Assembly: GCA_030220185.1 (NCBI GenBank)
Contig: JASPKZ010007539.1
Coordinates: 558,001 to 622,000, forward strand
Origin: Diploptera punctata
Taxonomy: Eukaryota > Arthropoda > Insecta > Blattodea > Blaberidae
Length of the DNA stretch: 64,000 bases
Reading direction: 5' to 3'
The translations under genes and the position numbers were made by a program. Under the pieces are notes generated by a model. It worked only from the letters and a program-made list of their open reading frames with translations, ran no database searches and was not told the DNA's origin. Positions 22,770 to 33,878 of the stretch are shown here, in pieces; position 1 is the stretch's first letter; each line of letters starts with the position of its first letter.

Positions 22770-24343
22770 TTGTTGGAAAATGGAACTAATTTTACAATGG
22801 GCCTTTGTAAAATTTTGTTTGGTGCAACCTTGACAGTGGCGACTCTTACTAAACCATCATTAGCAGGAGAAACATTTATAATTTGGTCTGTACGCCAACA
22901 CAATCTAGGTGTATTGTCTTCTATAATGTTAACTAACTGTCCAATTTCAAAATTTGGTAGTTTTTTGTTTCATTTGTTTTTCTGCTGTAGATTTAGAAGA
23001 TAGTTTCTGGACCAAGTTTTCCAGAAAGATTGAAGCATGCGTTGAGTGTGTTACCACTTATCCAAAGAACTGATTTTCAAGTGACTTAAGGAAGGTGCAG
23101 GGCAAGCAATTATGGAATGACTAATAAGGAAGTGTCCTGGGGTCAAAGGTTGATAACATGACACATCATCAGAAATTTCACTTAATGGCCTAGAATTCAA
23201 TGTAGCCTCAATTTGACATAATAATGTATTTTATTCTTCGTAATTAAGCACAGTTAAACCAATTACCTTCTTTAAATGCATTTTCATGCATTTAACTTCA
23301 GACTCCCATAGACCACCCATATGAGGAGCCCTGGCTGGTATAAATTTCCAGTTAAAATTATTGGAAATACAAAAGTTGTGAATTTCATCCTTTATCTTAG
23401 AATAAAAAAAAAGAATTCTTGAGTTGGGCAGCAGCTGCAATAAAATTAGTGCCATTGTCACTCAATATTTCTATGAGAAGTAAACCTATTTAAGCAGGCA
23501 ATTAAAGAATTGGATGACAAATCAGTAACAAGTTCTAGATGTATACATTTAGTGGAAAGGCAAACAAATAAGGCGATATAGGCCTTAGAAATGGTCTTAC
23601 TCCTACAACCACCAACTCTCATTTGAATAGGACCACAGTAATCGACACCTGTATATTCAAAAGGATGTGAAATTCTTACACGATTTTCAGGTAATTGACC
23701 CATTAACTGATTGGCATGGAATTTCTTAAGTTTAAAACAAGTAATACAAGATCTAAGAATATTCTTGATTAGATTTCTGCAACATGGGATGCAGAATCTT
23801 GAACGTATCGAATATAATGTGGACTGGAATCCAAAATGAAGTAATTTGGCATGTTCATATCTTATAAGAAGTTCGGATAGGTAATGTTTAGTGGTAAGGA
23901 TAAATTGGTGTTTACTGTCAAAAGCAAGATTTGCATTCTTGAGACGTCCTCCAACTCGTGATATACCATTACCATGTAGAAATGCTTTTAGATAGACAGC
24001 TAAACTCTTCAGAGAATTCATCCTTCTGAATGAGATGAATGAGTTTCAAAAATGATTTATCTACTTCACGTGTTGTGAGAGAAGATATTAATATTTGCTT
24101 GGGAAATTTGAAGTTATGGTAAAACAGGTTAACATAAGTGAAAACTCTCTTAAGAGTATTGAGATTAGAAAACTTATTTACAAATTCATGGATATTGAAA
24201 GCTGAGGATTGAGATTCATTGTTACACAAAAGATTAACTTTAGTTTTATTTTTCATATCTGGTAGTTCAATATTAGTACAGTGAAATAATGGGAGATTTG
24301 TTAAGTTTTCATATAGAAAATGTGGACCATGCCACCATAACAC
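22770..24343 (-). pseudogene. BEL/Pao integrase
   Basis: Integrase joins the cDNA to target DNA. The zinc-binding part shows ELLIRYEHAKLLHFGFQSTL and CITCFKLKK. The core has FEYTGVDYCGPI (first Asp), ILSDNGTNFIAAA (second Asp; the frame shifts here near 23445) and PHMGGLWESEVK (Glu). The C-terminus, read at 22765-22900, is WRTDQIINVSPANDGLVRVA followed by LQRPIVKLVPF, a BEL-type end. All three catalytic acids survive, but the frame is broken at about 23990 and 23445 and between 23230 and 22900. Confidence 0.85.
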
Positions 24344-25010
24344 AATTTATATAACTCATGGGGCATCACACCACGGGTAAGTAGGTCAGTTAGATAGCCG
24401 TTAGTGGCAACGTGACGCCACGATTGTGCATTTGATGATTCCTGTATTTCAGATACTCTGTTTGCGACAAATACATGAAACTTAGAGCATGTAGTGTTTA
24501 ACCAGTGGAGGACTATTGTTGAATCACTCCAAAGATATATAGCATCAATACTGTATAGTTTAAGAGATTTAAGTGTCTTGTTTAAGAGTCTGACCAATAG
24601 GACAGCTCCACATGACTCAAGACGTGGCAAAGATTGATGTTTGATAGGTGTAACCCTAGACTTGGAAGTAATTAGTGAAACATGAGTCTGTTCATTATTA
24701 TAGACTGATTTAACGTATATGCATGCACCATAGGCAGATGTGCTAGCTTTGCAAAAACCATGGATTTTAAGTCCCGTTACAAAGGGAGAAAGAAACAACT
24801 TTCTATCAATCTTTAAATCCTTTAAAGAAGACAAATCATTAGATATGCATAACCATTTTTCTTGAATGTCCATAGGCAAAATATCATCCCATGATAATTT
24901 AACTAACCACAGTTTTTGTAACAATATTTTGCATTTAATAGTAGTGGGAGCTAAAAGTCCTAATGAGATCAAAAATGCTTGAAATAGCAAGTAATAAGTT
25001 TTGCTTAGTA
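24301..25010 (-). pseudogene. BEL/Pao RNase H region
   Basis: The frame begins MLFQAFLISLGLLAPTTIKC and contains LVKLSWDDILP, STSAYGACIYV and LWSDSTIVLHWL. The Asp of DST is present. The expected first Asp of the FxDAS motif is replaced by Lys (HGFCKAST), which should disable RNase H. It ends at the Pao-type block RHVATNGYLTDLLTRGV followed by WWHGPHFL, shared with the next frame. Confidence 0.8.
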
Positions 25011-25025
25011 AACTTATTTATTGGC

Positions 25026-25680
25026 TTAAATGAATGTGGTAAATGAAATGTATAGAGCTTGAACCATGTTCTCACCAAAGGGATTTTCATTAAAAAGATC
25101 TATGCGAAGTGAAGGTCCAATAATTTGAATAACTTCAGGAGAATTAGATGACCACTTTCTAATGGGAAAGCAGCCGAGGGACAATAAATGAACTAACTGT
25201 TCATAAAGTAGTTTAGCTTCTTCAATTGTAGAACAACCTCCTATAAAGTCATCAACATAAAAACTATCTAATAAGACTTGATATGCAATGGGGAAATTAT
25301 TCTCATTTTGATTAGCAAGTTGTATTAGGCAGCGTGTTGCTAATAAAGTAGCACATGGGGTACCATATGTTACCGTGGTAAGTTGGTATGACTGTAGAGG
25401 ATCCTCAGTAGATTTTCTCCACACAATCTTATGTAATTTCCTGTCATCAGGGTGAATCTTAACTTGCTGATACATTTTGGCAATGTCAGCTGTGAGCACA
25501 ATTTCATACTTTCTGAATCGAAGCATGATTGTAAACAAATCATCTTGTACAGCTTGGGTCCAAGCTCTGTGAGTTTGCGGGGGCAAGTGTGGGGAGTGGA
25601 GGAGGTACACTTCTCTGCTTCACATAGTACTAATAGCTGAGGCAGCAAATTCCTTTCAGACACACGGAGCTGGGTCCCGA
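25026..25680 (-). pseudogene. BEL/Pao reverse transcriptase domain
   Basis: This copies genomic RNA into DNA. Visible motifs are LTADIAKMYQQVKIHPDD (first catalytic Asp), TVTYGTPCATLLATRCL and DSFYVDDFIGG, whose YVDD is the active-site pair used by BEL/Pao elements. The upstream part (LPQLLVLCEA) is in another frame, so at least one frameshift lies near 25600. The block ends near RKWSSNSPEV, the usual transition to the connection domain. Length is close to that of a complete domain. Confidence 0.85.
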
Positions 25681-25689
25681 GCTATACAT

Positions 25690-26150
25690 TAGGTCCAATG
25701 CACAAAATATCATTAAGTGAAAAATTATTAGAAGATTGGGTGCTACCATCAAAGACAACTCTGGTTTTGGTTGTACTAGAAGTAAGCTTAAAACAGCATG
25801 TTGGGGAATATAAAATTCTCCATCTTCAACTTATTGGCAACAGGCTCCATATGTCCTAGGCTAATATACTCATCCATAAAATCTGAGTAGTCAGAGTGAA
25901 GTTTAGGGTTAGAATTAAATCTATTCTCTAAGAGGCTCATGCACTTAACTGATTTGTCATACGTATTGCCAATATTTACTACTTGCAATCTAATTGGAAG
26001 GCGAACCATAAATCTGCCTTCTTCAGTATGAGTGGTGTTCTTGACAAAATGGGATTCACAAAACTTATCCTCTTTAGTTTGCGGGATTTCATTGATCTCG
26101 TCAAGCTCCCAAAACTTACGAAGGTTTCTATCAATAACAACTGTTTTAGT
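25690..26150 (-). pseudogene. BEL/Pao pol, segment before reverse transcriptase
   Basis: The frame carries RKFWELDEINEIPQTKED, then KFCESHFVKNTTHTEEGRF and MVRLPIRLQ. This is the conserved tract between protease and reverse transcriptase in Pao-type elements. It continues to DFMDEYISLGHMEPV. A frame change separates the FWEL part from the MVRLPI part in the annotated frames, and the 25690-25790 region is degraded before the reverse transcriptase proper. It has no function alone. Confidence 0.75.
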
Positions 26151-26155
26151 AAAAT

Positions 26156-27255
26156 AACATACAGTATGTCGGTGATATCGGACGTTACTGCATTGAAAAT
26201 GAGTGGGCTCATAGGATCCCCTTGTAGGACACCATTGGTCTGATTGATTGCATTTGATGTGTCTATTCCATAATCAATTTCGACGAGGTTGTATGCCAGG
26301 ATGTTTTCTATTATATTACTGAGCGGATGAGTTTCCCCTATCATATGCTTGAGCTTGGTGATTAGTTTGCATCGGTCGATCAGGTCGAAAGCCTTTTTGT
26401 AGTCTATGAAGACTGCATGGAATTTGCCTTTTGGTCTCCGTAATGTTGTTATATATCCAGCAAGATCTTCCTCTAGTCTGTGAGCCAAGATCCTTGTGAA
26501 GATTTTGAATAAGTTGTTTTCTAATGCGATACCTCGGTAGGAGTCTAAGGTCTTCCCTGTCTCCTTTGCCTTTGTACAGCAGTTGATTTTTGCTGTTCTC
26601 CAGCTATTTGGGATCGTCCCTGTGTGTATACATTCATTAAGCAATAGGGTTCAGAAGGGTAATAATAGGTCTTGTGCGGTTTTCATGTGTTCGGCTTGTA
26701 TGTTGTCAGGCCCTGGGGCTTTCTTGTTTTTCATCGAGATCACTGCCTTCTGGACTTCCTCTGATGTTATTTGAAGAGTGTATTAATTTCTGTGATCTTG
26801 GGTGTTGGTGGTATAGGCTTCCTGGGTGTTCATTTTATTCAGGATACTGTTGAAGTGTTTTTCCCATGTTGTTATGGCTATCTGTCTTGGTTGTGCCACA
26901 GTTTTTCTATTTCTTAATGCCAAGAAGGGGTTTTGTTTAGCTTCTTCTGCTATTTTCTTGGCTTCTTGCTCTAAGAACTCCGTTTTCTTTTGTTTTAGAA
27001 GAAGTTTGTATATCTTCCTTTTTTCTGCGTAGTGTCTTAGGTCTTCCTCGCTTCCGTCGATTCTAGCCGTATGCAATGCTAGCAGTGTTTCTTTCCTCTC
27101 CTTATAGCAGTCTTTGTTTAATTATGGCTGGGACCTTCTTGGCTTGTTTGGTATGATGGCATTTTGTATAATGTTGTTGGCTAGCAGTACTGCTTCTTCC
27201 ATTTGGCCATTTGTTAGCAGATCTATTGCTTCCTATATTTTGTCATTACATTTAG
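26156..27255 (-). pseudogene. LINE reverse transcriptase fragment (LINE 2)
   Basis: From the 5' side the minus strand carries a basic linker (KRKIYKLLLKQKKTEFLEQE), TTWEKHFNSIL, KNKKAPGPDNIQAEHM, SYRGIALENNLFKI, AVFIDYKKAFDLIDR and TNGVLQGDPMSPLIFN. It stops just before the YADD box, where the BEL/Pao sequence begins. Relatives in this window are the LINEs at 28.4-33.5 and 36.0-37.5 kb. The 5' side is cut at 27256-27258 by the TTA of a TIR-family element. Stops near 26650 and 26780 show decay. Confidence 0.85.
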
Positions 27256-28452
27256 TTAGCTGTGATGTGTTTAGTTTCCTGCAAAGCGCCAGCATAAAAA
27301 TTGCTCCCCATGTATTTAAATGGATGTGGTTTATCTACAACGCAAATTGCTAGCGCGAAAAAAATTGCGCTGATATGTCGCGTCGTGTATTTGAATCTCT
27401 TGAATCCAGGACGCAATTTGCCAGCGCAAACAAAGAGTATAGAATATATTATTCCTACTCATTGGTGTAATTGCTAAAAACAAACTAAGATTTTATGACA
27501 AAATGTCGGAAATACAGTACATGTTTTATAACTTTTTTTTCCAATATTAACGACGAAAGTTAGTTTTGTTGCAAATCATCGAGTTCTACACATGTTCTAT
27601 ACAATTTGAGCTTGAGGGAGTACAGATATGTACAGAAAAAAAGAGTTATTGTGGCTTGAACTTTGTCAAAAGATAAATAAAAGCTGTAAATATTGTATCT
27701 TGGGGATATGGATGTACATAAATTTCGTCTTCTATTAAATTCAAAACCTGATAAAACTGCTCAGGCGAAAATCTGAAGTATTATAAAATTTGGTATTTTT
27801 ATCAACCATATGTTTATTCAAGAACTAAAGAATAATTTATTCTATAATTTTCCATACAACATTCATATGATGCTGTTGCTCTAGGTACTTTTTTTGTCGG
27901 TTCTCTATGGTCTTTACTAATATTTCGTAATGTTTTAAACGTTTGGCAGCGATACTTAAAACTTTTTTTTTATAAAGAATTTCAATATGTTTATCTATGT
28001 ACACAAATTATGACATTTCCTCTCAATTTATTTTCAAAGTTCTTTATTAGAATTGAAGTTGGCATTCGTGAACGCTTATAAAATTAAATCCACCAGATGG
28101 CAAGACATATGTGTGAATGACCAACATTTGCATTTAATTCCAAACCATATTTTAAGAAATAAATGTTCAATCACTTCATTTTGTTAGGTTCCGATGGGTC
28201 AGTTTAGTGTACATCAGATTAGTTTATAGTTTACTAAATAGTATGTATGTAATTTATTTCATTAGGTTATGCAGGGACAGGTTCGTGTACATTAATTTCT
28301 GTAAACACATTTGGAAATTAATTATGAACGTTGGTCTTTTTATTTCCCATATATAATAATAGGTATCATTGCAGCCAATGGCCATGTAGAAAGAACTGTT
28401 TTCATGTCTTACAAAAGTCTGTTATCGATGTTCCTATGTTTTTACACTGTAA

Positions 28453-29674
28453 TGCTACGGTTTATTATACTGCGTGTCGCGCCCGACGTGACGCGAATTC
28501 GCGTTTCGCTCGGCGTGATGCTGGTTCCGCATGGAGCGCATACGTTACAGCGCATATGTTTATGGAATTATCGCCAGATGGCACCACATATATGGAAAAT
28601 CAAAATGACCAACGTTCATAATACATTTCCAAATGTGTTTACAAAAACTAATGTATACAAACCTGTCCCTGCATAACCTAATAAAATAAATTACATACAT
28701 ACTATTTAGTAAACTATAAACTAATCTGATGTACACTAAACTGACCCATCGGAATCTAACAAAATGAAGTGATTGAACATTTATTTCTTAAAATATGGTT
28801 TGGAATTAAATGCAAATGTTGATCATTCACACATATGTCCTGCCATTTGGTGGATTTAATTTTATGAGCGTTCACGTATGCCAACTTCAATTCTAATAAA
28901 GAACTTTGAAAATAAATTGAGAGGAAAAATCATAATTTGTCTACATAGATAAACATATTAAAATTCTTCATAAAAAAAGTTTCACGTGTCGTTGCAAAAC
29001 GATTAAAATAGTTCGAAATATTAGTAAAGACAGAAAAAGTACCTAGAGCAACAGCATCATATGAATGTTGTATGGAAAATTATAGAATAATTAATTAAAT
29101 AAACATATGGTTGATGAATATACCAAATTTTAGAATACTTCAGATTTTCGCCTGAGCAGTTTTATCAGGTTTTGAATTTAATAGAAGACGAAATTTATGC
29201 ACATCCATAATATCCCCGAGATACAATATTTACAGCTTTTATTTATCTTTTGACTAAGTTCAAGCCACAATAACTTTTTTCTGTACATCTCTGTACTCCT
29301 TCATGCTCATATTGTATAAAACGGTTCTCTATGGTATAAAACATGTATAGAACTCGATGATTTGCAACAAAACTATCTAACTTTCGTCGTTAAAATTGGA
29401 AAGTTATAAAACAAGTACTGTATTTCCGACATTTTGTTATAAAATCTTAGTTTGTTTTTAGCAATTACACCAATGAGTACGGGTAATATCTTCTATATTC
29501 TTTGTTTGCGCTGGCAAATTCGTCCTGGATTCAAGAGATTCCAAAACACGACGCGACATGTCGGCGCAATTTTTTTTTGCGCCAGCAATTTGCGTTGTAG
29601 ATAAACCACTTCCATTTAAATACATGGGGAGCAATTTTTGCGCTGGCGCGTTGCGTCGTAGATAAACCACAGCA
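28453..29674 (+). mobile_element. TWA-flanked TIR element, complete 1.22-kb copy
   Basis: It starts TGCTACGGTTTATTATAC and ends GATAAACCACAGCA, with TAA before (28450-28452) and after (29675-29677). It lies inside the 3' region of LINE 3, so it is the youngest of the three nested insertions. The 121-residue frame that crosses its left end is not a gene. Confidence 0.9.
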
Positions 29675-29689
29675 TAATAGGTGATATCG

Positions 29690-31537
29690 GTCGCAGTACG
29701 ACCCAAATAGTTTGCACTTGCACTTTTCTTCTGGGTTATGGCGCTTCACAGTTGTGCATATCCTGTGGTGGAAACCATGGACCGCGACTCTCGTCACGGT
29801 GTGTCTTAGGTCGTATCTGGCTGCTGTCCATTCCCTGTAGATCATCGCATACGTTGCGTAGAACTCAGGCCATATCTGTTCTCTCTTCTCGTTGAGATCC
29901 CACAACAGTTCTTTGTAGGCATCTGTTGCCGGCACGAGAAGGTCCAGGCGGAGCTCTTCTATGAAGAATGGTTCCTTTGTCAGTATGTATGTTAGGCGTG
30001 AAGGCGTGTATTTTGATACGCTTAGCGCTATCTTTAAAAAGTGTGCTTTCACTTTCTCTATTTCCTCTAGATTTGCCTTATTTAGGTTCTTCCAAATCAC
30101 TTCTATTCCATAGGTCATGATTATTGCTATTTTTAAGCGGAAGATGGTCATTGCTATCTCCAGGGATAGTTTACTCAGGCTTTTAATGCTGTTCGTTGTT
30201 ATTCTGGCCGCTAAGGCGCGTTCTTTGATGTGCTTATCGAAAGTGTCACCTCGGCTCTGCAGTGTGATCCCCAGATATTTGAATTGGTTTAAATTTTGCA
30301 GTGGGTCTCCCTTATACCGAATGCTGTCATTCGCTGCGAGCCTTCCTCCTTTCCTGAAGGTCATTTTTACTGTTTTCTTCTCATTTATTTCTAGGTCGTT
30401 CTTTTCGGCCCATGCTACGAGTTTGTCGAACGCTGTTTGAGCTTTTTCGATGTCTTGGGATGTAATCACCATGTCATCAGCGTATGCCAAGATTTGGACG
30501 TTTTCTGTTTCTATCTCTGTGGGTATTTTTGCTGTTGCTATTATGAAGAATAGGGGACACAACGGGTCACCTTGGAGTACGCCGTTTGTCTGATCTATCT
30601 GCTGTTTTTGGAACTCCATCGTCTATCTGCACTTGGTTTCTGGAGAGGATGTTCTCAATTTATCTAGTTATTTGGTTTCTCCCTGCTGCTTCTTCTATTC
30701 TTCTTATTATCAGCTGCCTGTTTAAGAGGTCGAAAGCCTTCTTGTAGTCTATGAAGATGGCATGTAGTTTTCCTCTCGGTTGTTCTAAGGCGATTTCGAT
30801 GCTCTCTTGTAGACATTTAATTGCTTGTGTCGTCGATTTCCCTTTTACGAACCCGAACTGTTGTTCCGGTATGACGTGGGCTGTCATCGCTCTTAATCTC
30901 TCTGTGAGTATGCTGGTCATTATTTTTAGTGTTGTGCACTCTAGGGCTATTCCCCTGTATGAGTTTGGGTCCTTCGTGTCTCCTTTGGCTTTGTACAGCA
31001 CCTTCAGCGTTGCTATTCTCCACTTGTCAGGAATGCTGCCTTGCCTTAGGCATTCGTTGAAAAGCTCTGCCCAGGTGTCTGCGAGAGCTTGCTCTGTTTC
31101 TTTAAGGTGTTCGAAGGCAATTTCGTCAGGTCCGCAGGCTTTTCTGTTTTTCGAACTTGCAATGAGTCGTCTTACTTCCTCTCTGGTGAAGAGGCAGTAT
31201 TTCTCCACTTCTTCTTTCCTTCGTGTGGTTTCTGGGCGTGTTTCTTTGGCCTGCAGTACTTCTTTAGAGTGTTTCTCCCACGTATGTATTGGTATATCTC
31301 TCGGAAAGGATGGCTGTTTTGGTGAGGTCACTTTATACCATTTTTCTCTGCTTTTTCTATTATTTTTTTCTCTTCTTCCGCCTGGTACGTTTCTTTATAC
31401 CTTTCCACTGTTTGTTTATAGGCTCTCCTGGTATTTTGGTATTCTTGTAGGTCTTCGTGTGTTTTCGATAGTTTTAGCTTGTGGAGTGCTATGATCGCGG
31501 CTCTCCTCGCCCTACGTAGCATTCTTGTTTGAACCAT
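29690..31537 (-). pseudogene. LINE 3 ORF2 reverse transcriptase and C-terminus
   Basis: In order: a basic linker (MVQTRMLRRARRAAIIALHK), HTWEKHSKEVLQ, SSKNRKACGPDEIAFEHL, NSYRGIALECTTLKI, PEQQFGFVKGKSTTQAI, AIFIDYKKAFDLLNR (catalytic Asp), a frame break near 30640, TNGVLQGDPLCPLFF, ILAYADDMVITS (active-site YADD), FKYLGITLQSRGDTF, YTPSRLTYILTKEPFF and RVAVHGFHHRICTT. The distal Cys/His ending (CKCKLFGSYCDRYHLLCC) may be a zinc knuckle. Breaks lie at about 31330 and 30640. This is the best-preserved LINE reverse transcriptase in the window. Confidence 0.9.
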
Positions 31538-31744
31538 GGCTTTGATTTTTCTTCTTTTCCATTCTTTCTTTACTGTCGCTTGTTTTATTTGTCCTTCTAT
31601 TGCATCGACTGCCTGATTTATTTTTCCTTCTTTTATTTCTTCTGATGCCTTTTGTATCGTTTCTGTGTTTAGTTTCTCTCTGTCAATCTTTCTCGATAGT
31701 TTATTTGTTGGTTTTCTGGAGTTTTTTTCTCTGTTGTGTGTCTT

Positions 31745-33035
31745 TTATATATATATGTCGATACTTACTGGTATATGTTTCCTTACTGGTATGTCTCTTC
31801 TTATCTTTTGGTTGGTCTTGTGGCTGTTTGTCAAGACAAGGTCGATTGTGCTGGCTCCATTTGGTCCGATGTAAGTGTATTCTTTCTCTTTGTTTACTAG
31901 AGTTAGCCCTTCTTTTTCTATATGACCGGCTACAGTTTTAGTTTTATATGTGGGTGTGTCAATTCTGCAGTTAAGATCGCCCATTATTATCATATTGTCT
32001 GTCCTGTTCGTCTTGCTTAGTGCCTGGCTTATCTCCTCCCGGATTTCTTCTGCCTTGTGTTCTGGCTGGAAGTTAGACATTTAGTACTGTGCATGTGTTT
32101 GTCTTTACTAGCAGCGTGTTTTCTGATTTTTGAAGTATCTCGAACGGCGCTAATTTTGGTTTTATTAGCATTGTTATCCCTCCTTTAGGTCTTCCTCTTT
32201 TCCCTTGGCTGTTATATGAGTTAATTGCGTAGACATTTTCCGTGCTCCATTGGGTTGTTAGAAATGTTTCTGTGAGTGTTATTATATCATATTCGTCGAA
32301 AAAGTCTTCTGGTAACATGTTGAGTGCATTTCGTAGTCCTTCTATATTCCACAGTAGTGTTTCTAATTTTTCTTCCTTGTCCTGGTTTTTACAGTGTGTT
32401 CTCCGTGTTTCGTTTCGAGGAGAGAAAAAGTTGTTTCCCGTGTTTCGTTTCGAGAAACGAAAGGGCCGTACAATTATTCCTTCGGGCCAGAAAGTCGGGT
32501 CTTCGGCGCTTTTGCAGTGTTTTAGGGCTATTCCAACCTTGAAGGCCTTGTTTCTTCCCATTGCGGGTAATTCCTCCACTTCTATTTCGCCGTCGATGTC
32601 GTTACTCTGTAGATAGTCGTATATCATCTCTGGAGTCGTGGAGTTGCGCAGCTTTCCTATATAAAGCCATGCCCTTTTTTCGGCCGCTTGCAGTTTGCTT
32701 TCCTCTCCAGTAGCTTGTTTTGTCCCCGTTATCGTCTTTCTTGTCGACTGCGGGCGTCCTTCCCTTGTTGTTTGTGAGTAGGATTTCTTCTTCTCTGCTT
32801 CCTCTTCTCTTTGTCTCTGTGTGTCTCTTTTGGTTGCCTTTGTTTCTAGATTATCTTTTATCATCCATTTTATGTCCTCTAGCATGTCCTGTATCTGTTT
32901 GTTTACCTTCTTTATAATTTTCTCCTCAATGTCTTCATTTGACAGCGAGGTGAGGTGTATTTGTATTTGTACGATTTTTGCGGTCGTCTCCTTCATTATC
33001 TTCTGTTTCGCCCGGCGGTGTGCGTGTTGTGTCAT
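31745..33035 (-). pseudogene. LINE 3 ORF1 C-terminus and AP endonuclease
   Basis: The frame runs from a basic helical stretch through AWLYIGKLRN and VEELPAMGRNKAFKVGI to LETLLWNIEGLRN (endonuclease Asn motif) and IITLTETFL (Glu). After a shift near 32075, MIIMGDLNCRID (the GDLN motif) and STIDLVLTN (Asp) follow. The His box expected after that is weak (RDIPVRKHIPVSID). ORF1 and ORF2 parts are read in one frame here, which may be a fusion or a lost stop. The function in an intact element is target nicking. Confidence 0.75.
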
Positions 33036-33444
33036 ATACTAGTACTGGTGTGTTGGAGTCGCTCCCTTCTTTCTGCCGTCCGCCGTCCGGGTTCCGCTTC
33101 TCATCGGTAGATGTCTCCGCTTGCTGGCTACTGTCGCTGTTGCTCGGTGTTTCTTGTTCTGCGTCAACAGATGTCGCTAGTTGTCTTGGCGTTTGGCTGT
33201 CTTCTCCCTCGGTGTTCTCTCTCACATTTTTCGACATGACCGTTTTAACCTCACTTTGTGGTTCACTTATCACTTCGTTTATGGCGTGTTTTGCCGTTTT
33301 AATTTCTGAAAAACAGGTTCTGATCTCACTTACCGCTTTCAGAATCCTCTCCTTCATTTCTTTCTTGACGTAACCTCCTGTTTCGACGATATTTTGTATG
33401 CTTTTAAGCGCGTCTTCCATGCGGTCTTCTACCATGTCCGCCAT
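32935..33444 (-). pseudogene. LINE 3 ORF1 N-terminal region
   Basis: This is a 169-residue frame starting MADMVEDRMEDALKSIQNIV. The first 70 residues look helical, with spaced hydrophobics that could form a coiled coil. An acidic, Ser/Thr/Gln-rich linker follows (EQETPSNSDSSQQAETSTDE). ORF1 proteins of this kind bind LINE RNA. The frame ends early; the continuation is in another frame from about 33035, with a second helical stretch and then AWLYIGKLRNSTTPEMI, which resembles an RNA-recognition-motif-like fold. A frameshift near 32950-33030 is therefore likely. The start is the first ATG after the 5' end. Confidence 0.65.
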
Positions 33445-33592
33445 CTTAACTATCGATTTCCCATATATGTGGTGCCATCTGACGATAATTCCATAAATAT
33501 ATACGCCCCATGCTAAACCAGTATCCCGCCGAGCGCAACGCGAGATTGCGTCACGTTGGGCGCGACACGCTGTATAATAAACCGTAGCATTA

Positions 33593-33769
33593 GAGATACA
33601 CCTGCAACTGATCTGAGAAATCTCATTTTTATTGTCTCAATTTTATTTTTATCAGAGATCGTTAAAGGCCAAGTCTCAGACCCGTATGTTAATGTTGGAA
33701 TCTCTGACGAAAATGTTAAACTGTGATGCATAGACTCCAGAGACCTCAAGCCATTGGCAAGGAGGAACT
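33593..33769 (-). pseudogene. LINE C-terminal fragment, different family
   Basis: The frame TYGSETWPLTISDKNKIETI then KMRFLRSVAGVSL resembles the C-terminal end of another insect LINE reverse transcriptase (the YGSExW...MRFLR motif), distinct from the RTE ending YGCETWTLTL. It is cut by the TTA of the TIR element at 33590 and by the PLE at 33771. Too short to assign a clade. Confidence 0.65.
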
Positions 33770-33843
33770 AACATATTACAGTATGATCCCTATTAGGTTC
33801 GTCTTCCGGGCATATAGGCCGTGGTCCAGTCGTTCTTCTACTC

Positions 33844-33878
33844 GACGTTTCGTCTACTGCTGCGGTAGACATCATCAG
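33844..33878 (-). ncRNA. Hammerhead ribozyme core in the PLE 3' region
   Basis: On the minus strand: CTGATGA (33872-33878), one T, stem II GTCTAC/GTAGAC with a seven-base loop, GAAA, then CGTC ending at 33844. All invariant positions of the hammerhead core are present and GTC is the standard cleavage triplet. Stem III is the self-complementary ACGT, which suits a dimeric ribozyme. Directly outside, CTC/GAG gives three pairs of stem I. One base more than consensus lies between CTGATGA and stem II. PLEs are known to carry hammerheads, so the context agrees. Confidence 0.75.

Larger units (their letters stand above)
22765..26155 (-). mobile_element. BEL/Pao LTR retrotransposon, decayed pol region
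   Basis: Reading on the minus strand, the order is a pre-reverse-transcriptase segment, reverse transcriptase, RNase H, zinc-binding integrase N-terminus, integrase core and the BEL-type C-terminus. No gag, protease or convincing LTRs are present. At 26155 it abuts a LINE reverse transcriptase in the same orientation. Confidence 0.85.
28355..33455 (-). mobile_element. LINE 3: non-LTR retrotransposon with ORF1, endonuclease and reverse transcriptase
   Basis: The 13-bp duplication ATTTCCCATATAT is at 28342-28354 and 33456-33468. Without the nested TIR element (28450-29677) it is about 3.9 kb, close to complete. The 3' end (28355-28450, ending ...ACCTATTATT) is short and AT-rich with no long poly(A); the relative at 36.0-37.5 kb ends similarly. 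ORF1 starts only 11 bases from the 5' end, so either the leader is very short or it is slightly truncated. The clade is unresolved; it has an AP endonuclease of the I/Jockey/CR1 kind. Confidence 0.9.
27259..33589 (-). mobile_element. TIR-family element split by a LINE insertion
   Basis: 27259-28341 is the right part in reverse orientation (ctccccatgtatttaaatgg, then caatttgccagcgcaaac, and the AT-rich interior). 33469-33589 is the left CpG-rich end, closing with gtataataaaccgtagca. TTA precedes (27256-27258) and follows (33590-33592). ATTTCCCATATAT on both sides of 28355-33455 is the LINE's target duplication. The right terminus is diverged (GCTGTGATG). Confidence 0.8.

Noticed and set aside
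30751..31494. 247-residue plus-strand frame with hydrophobic stretches
   Set aside because: It is antisense to the LINE 3 reverse transcriptase, which has clear motifs on the minus strand; the hydrophobicity comes from reading the complement.
31600..31941. Membrane-like plus-strand frame
   Set aside because: It is antisense to the LINE 3 endonuclease and linker region (GDLNCRID frame).
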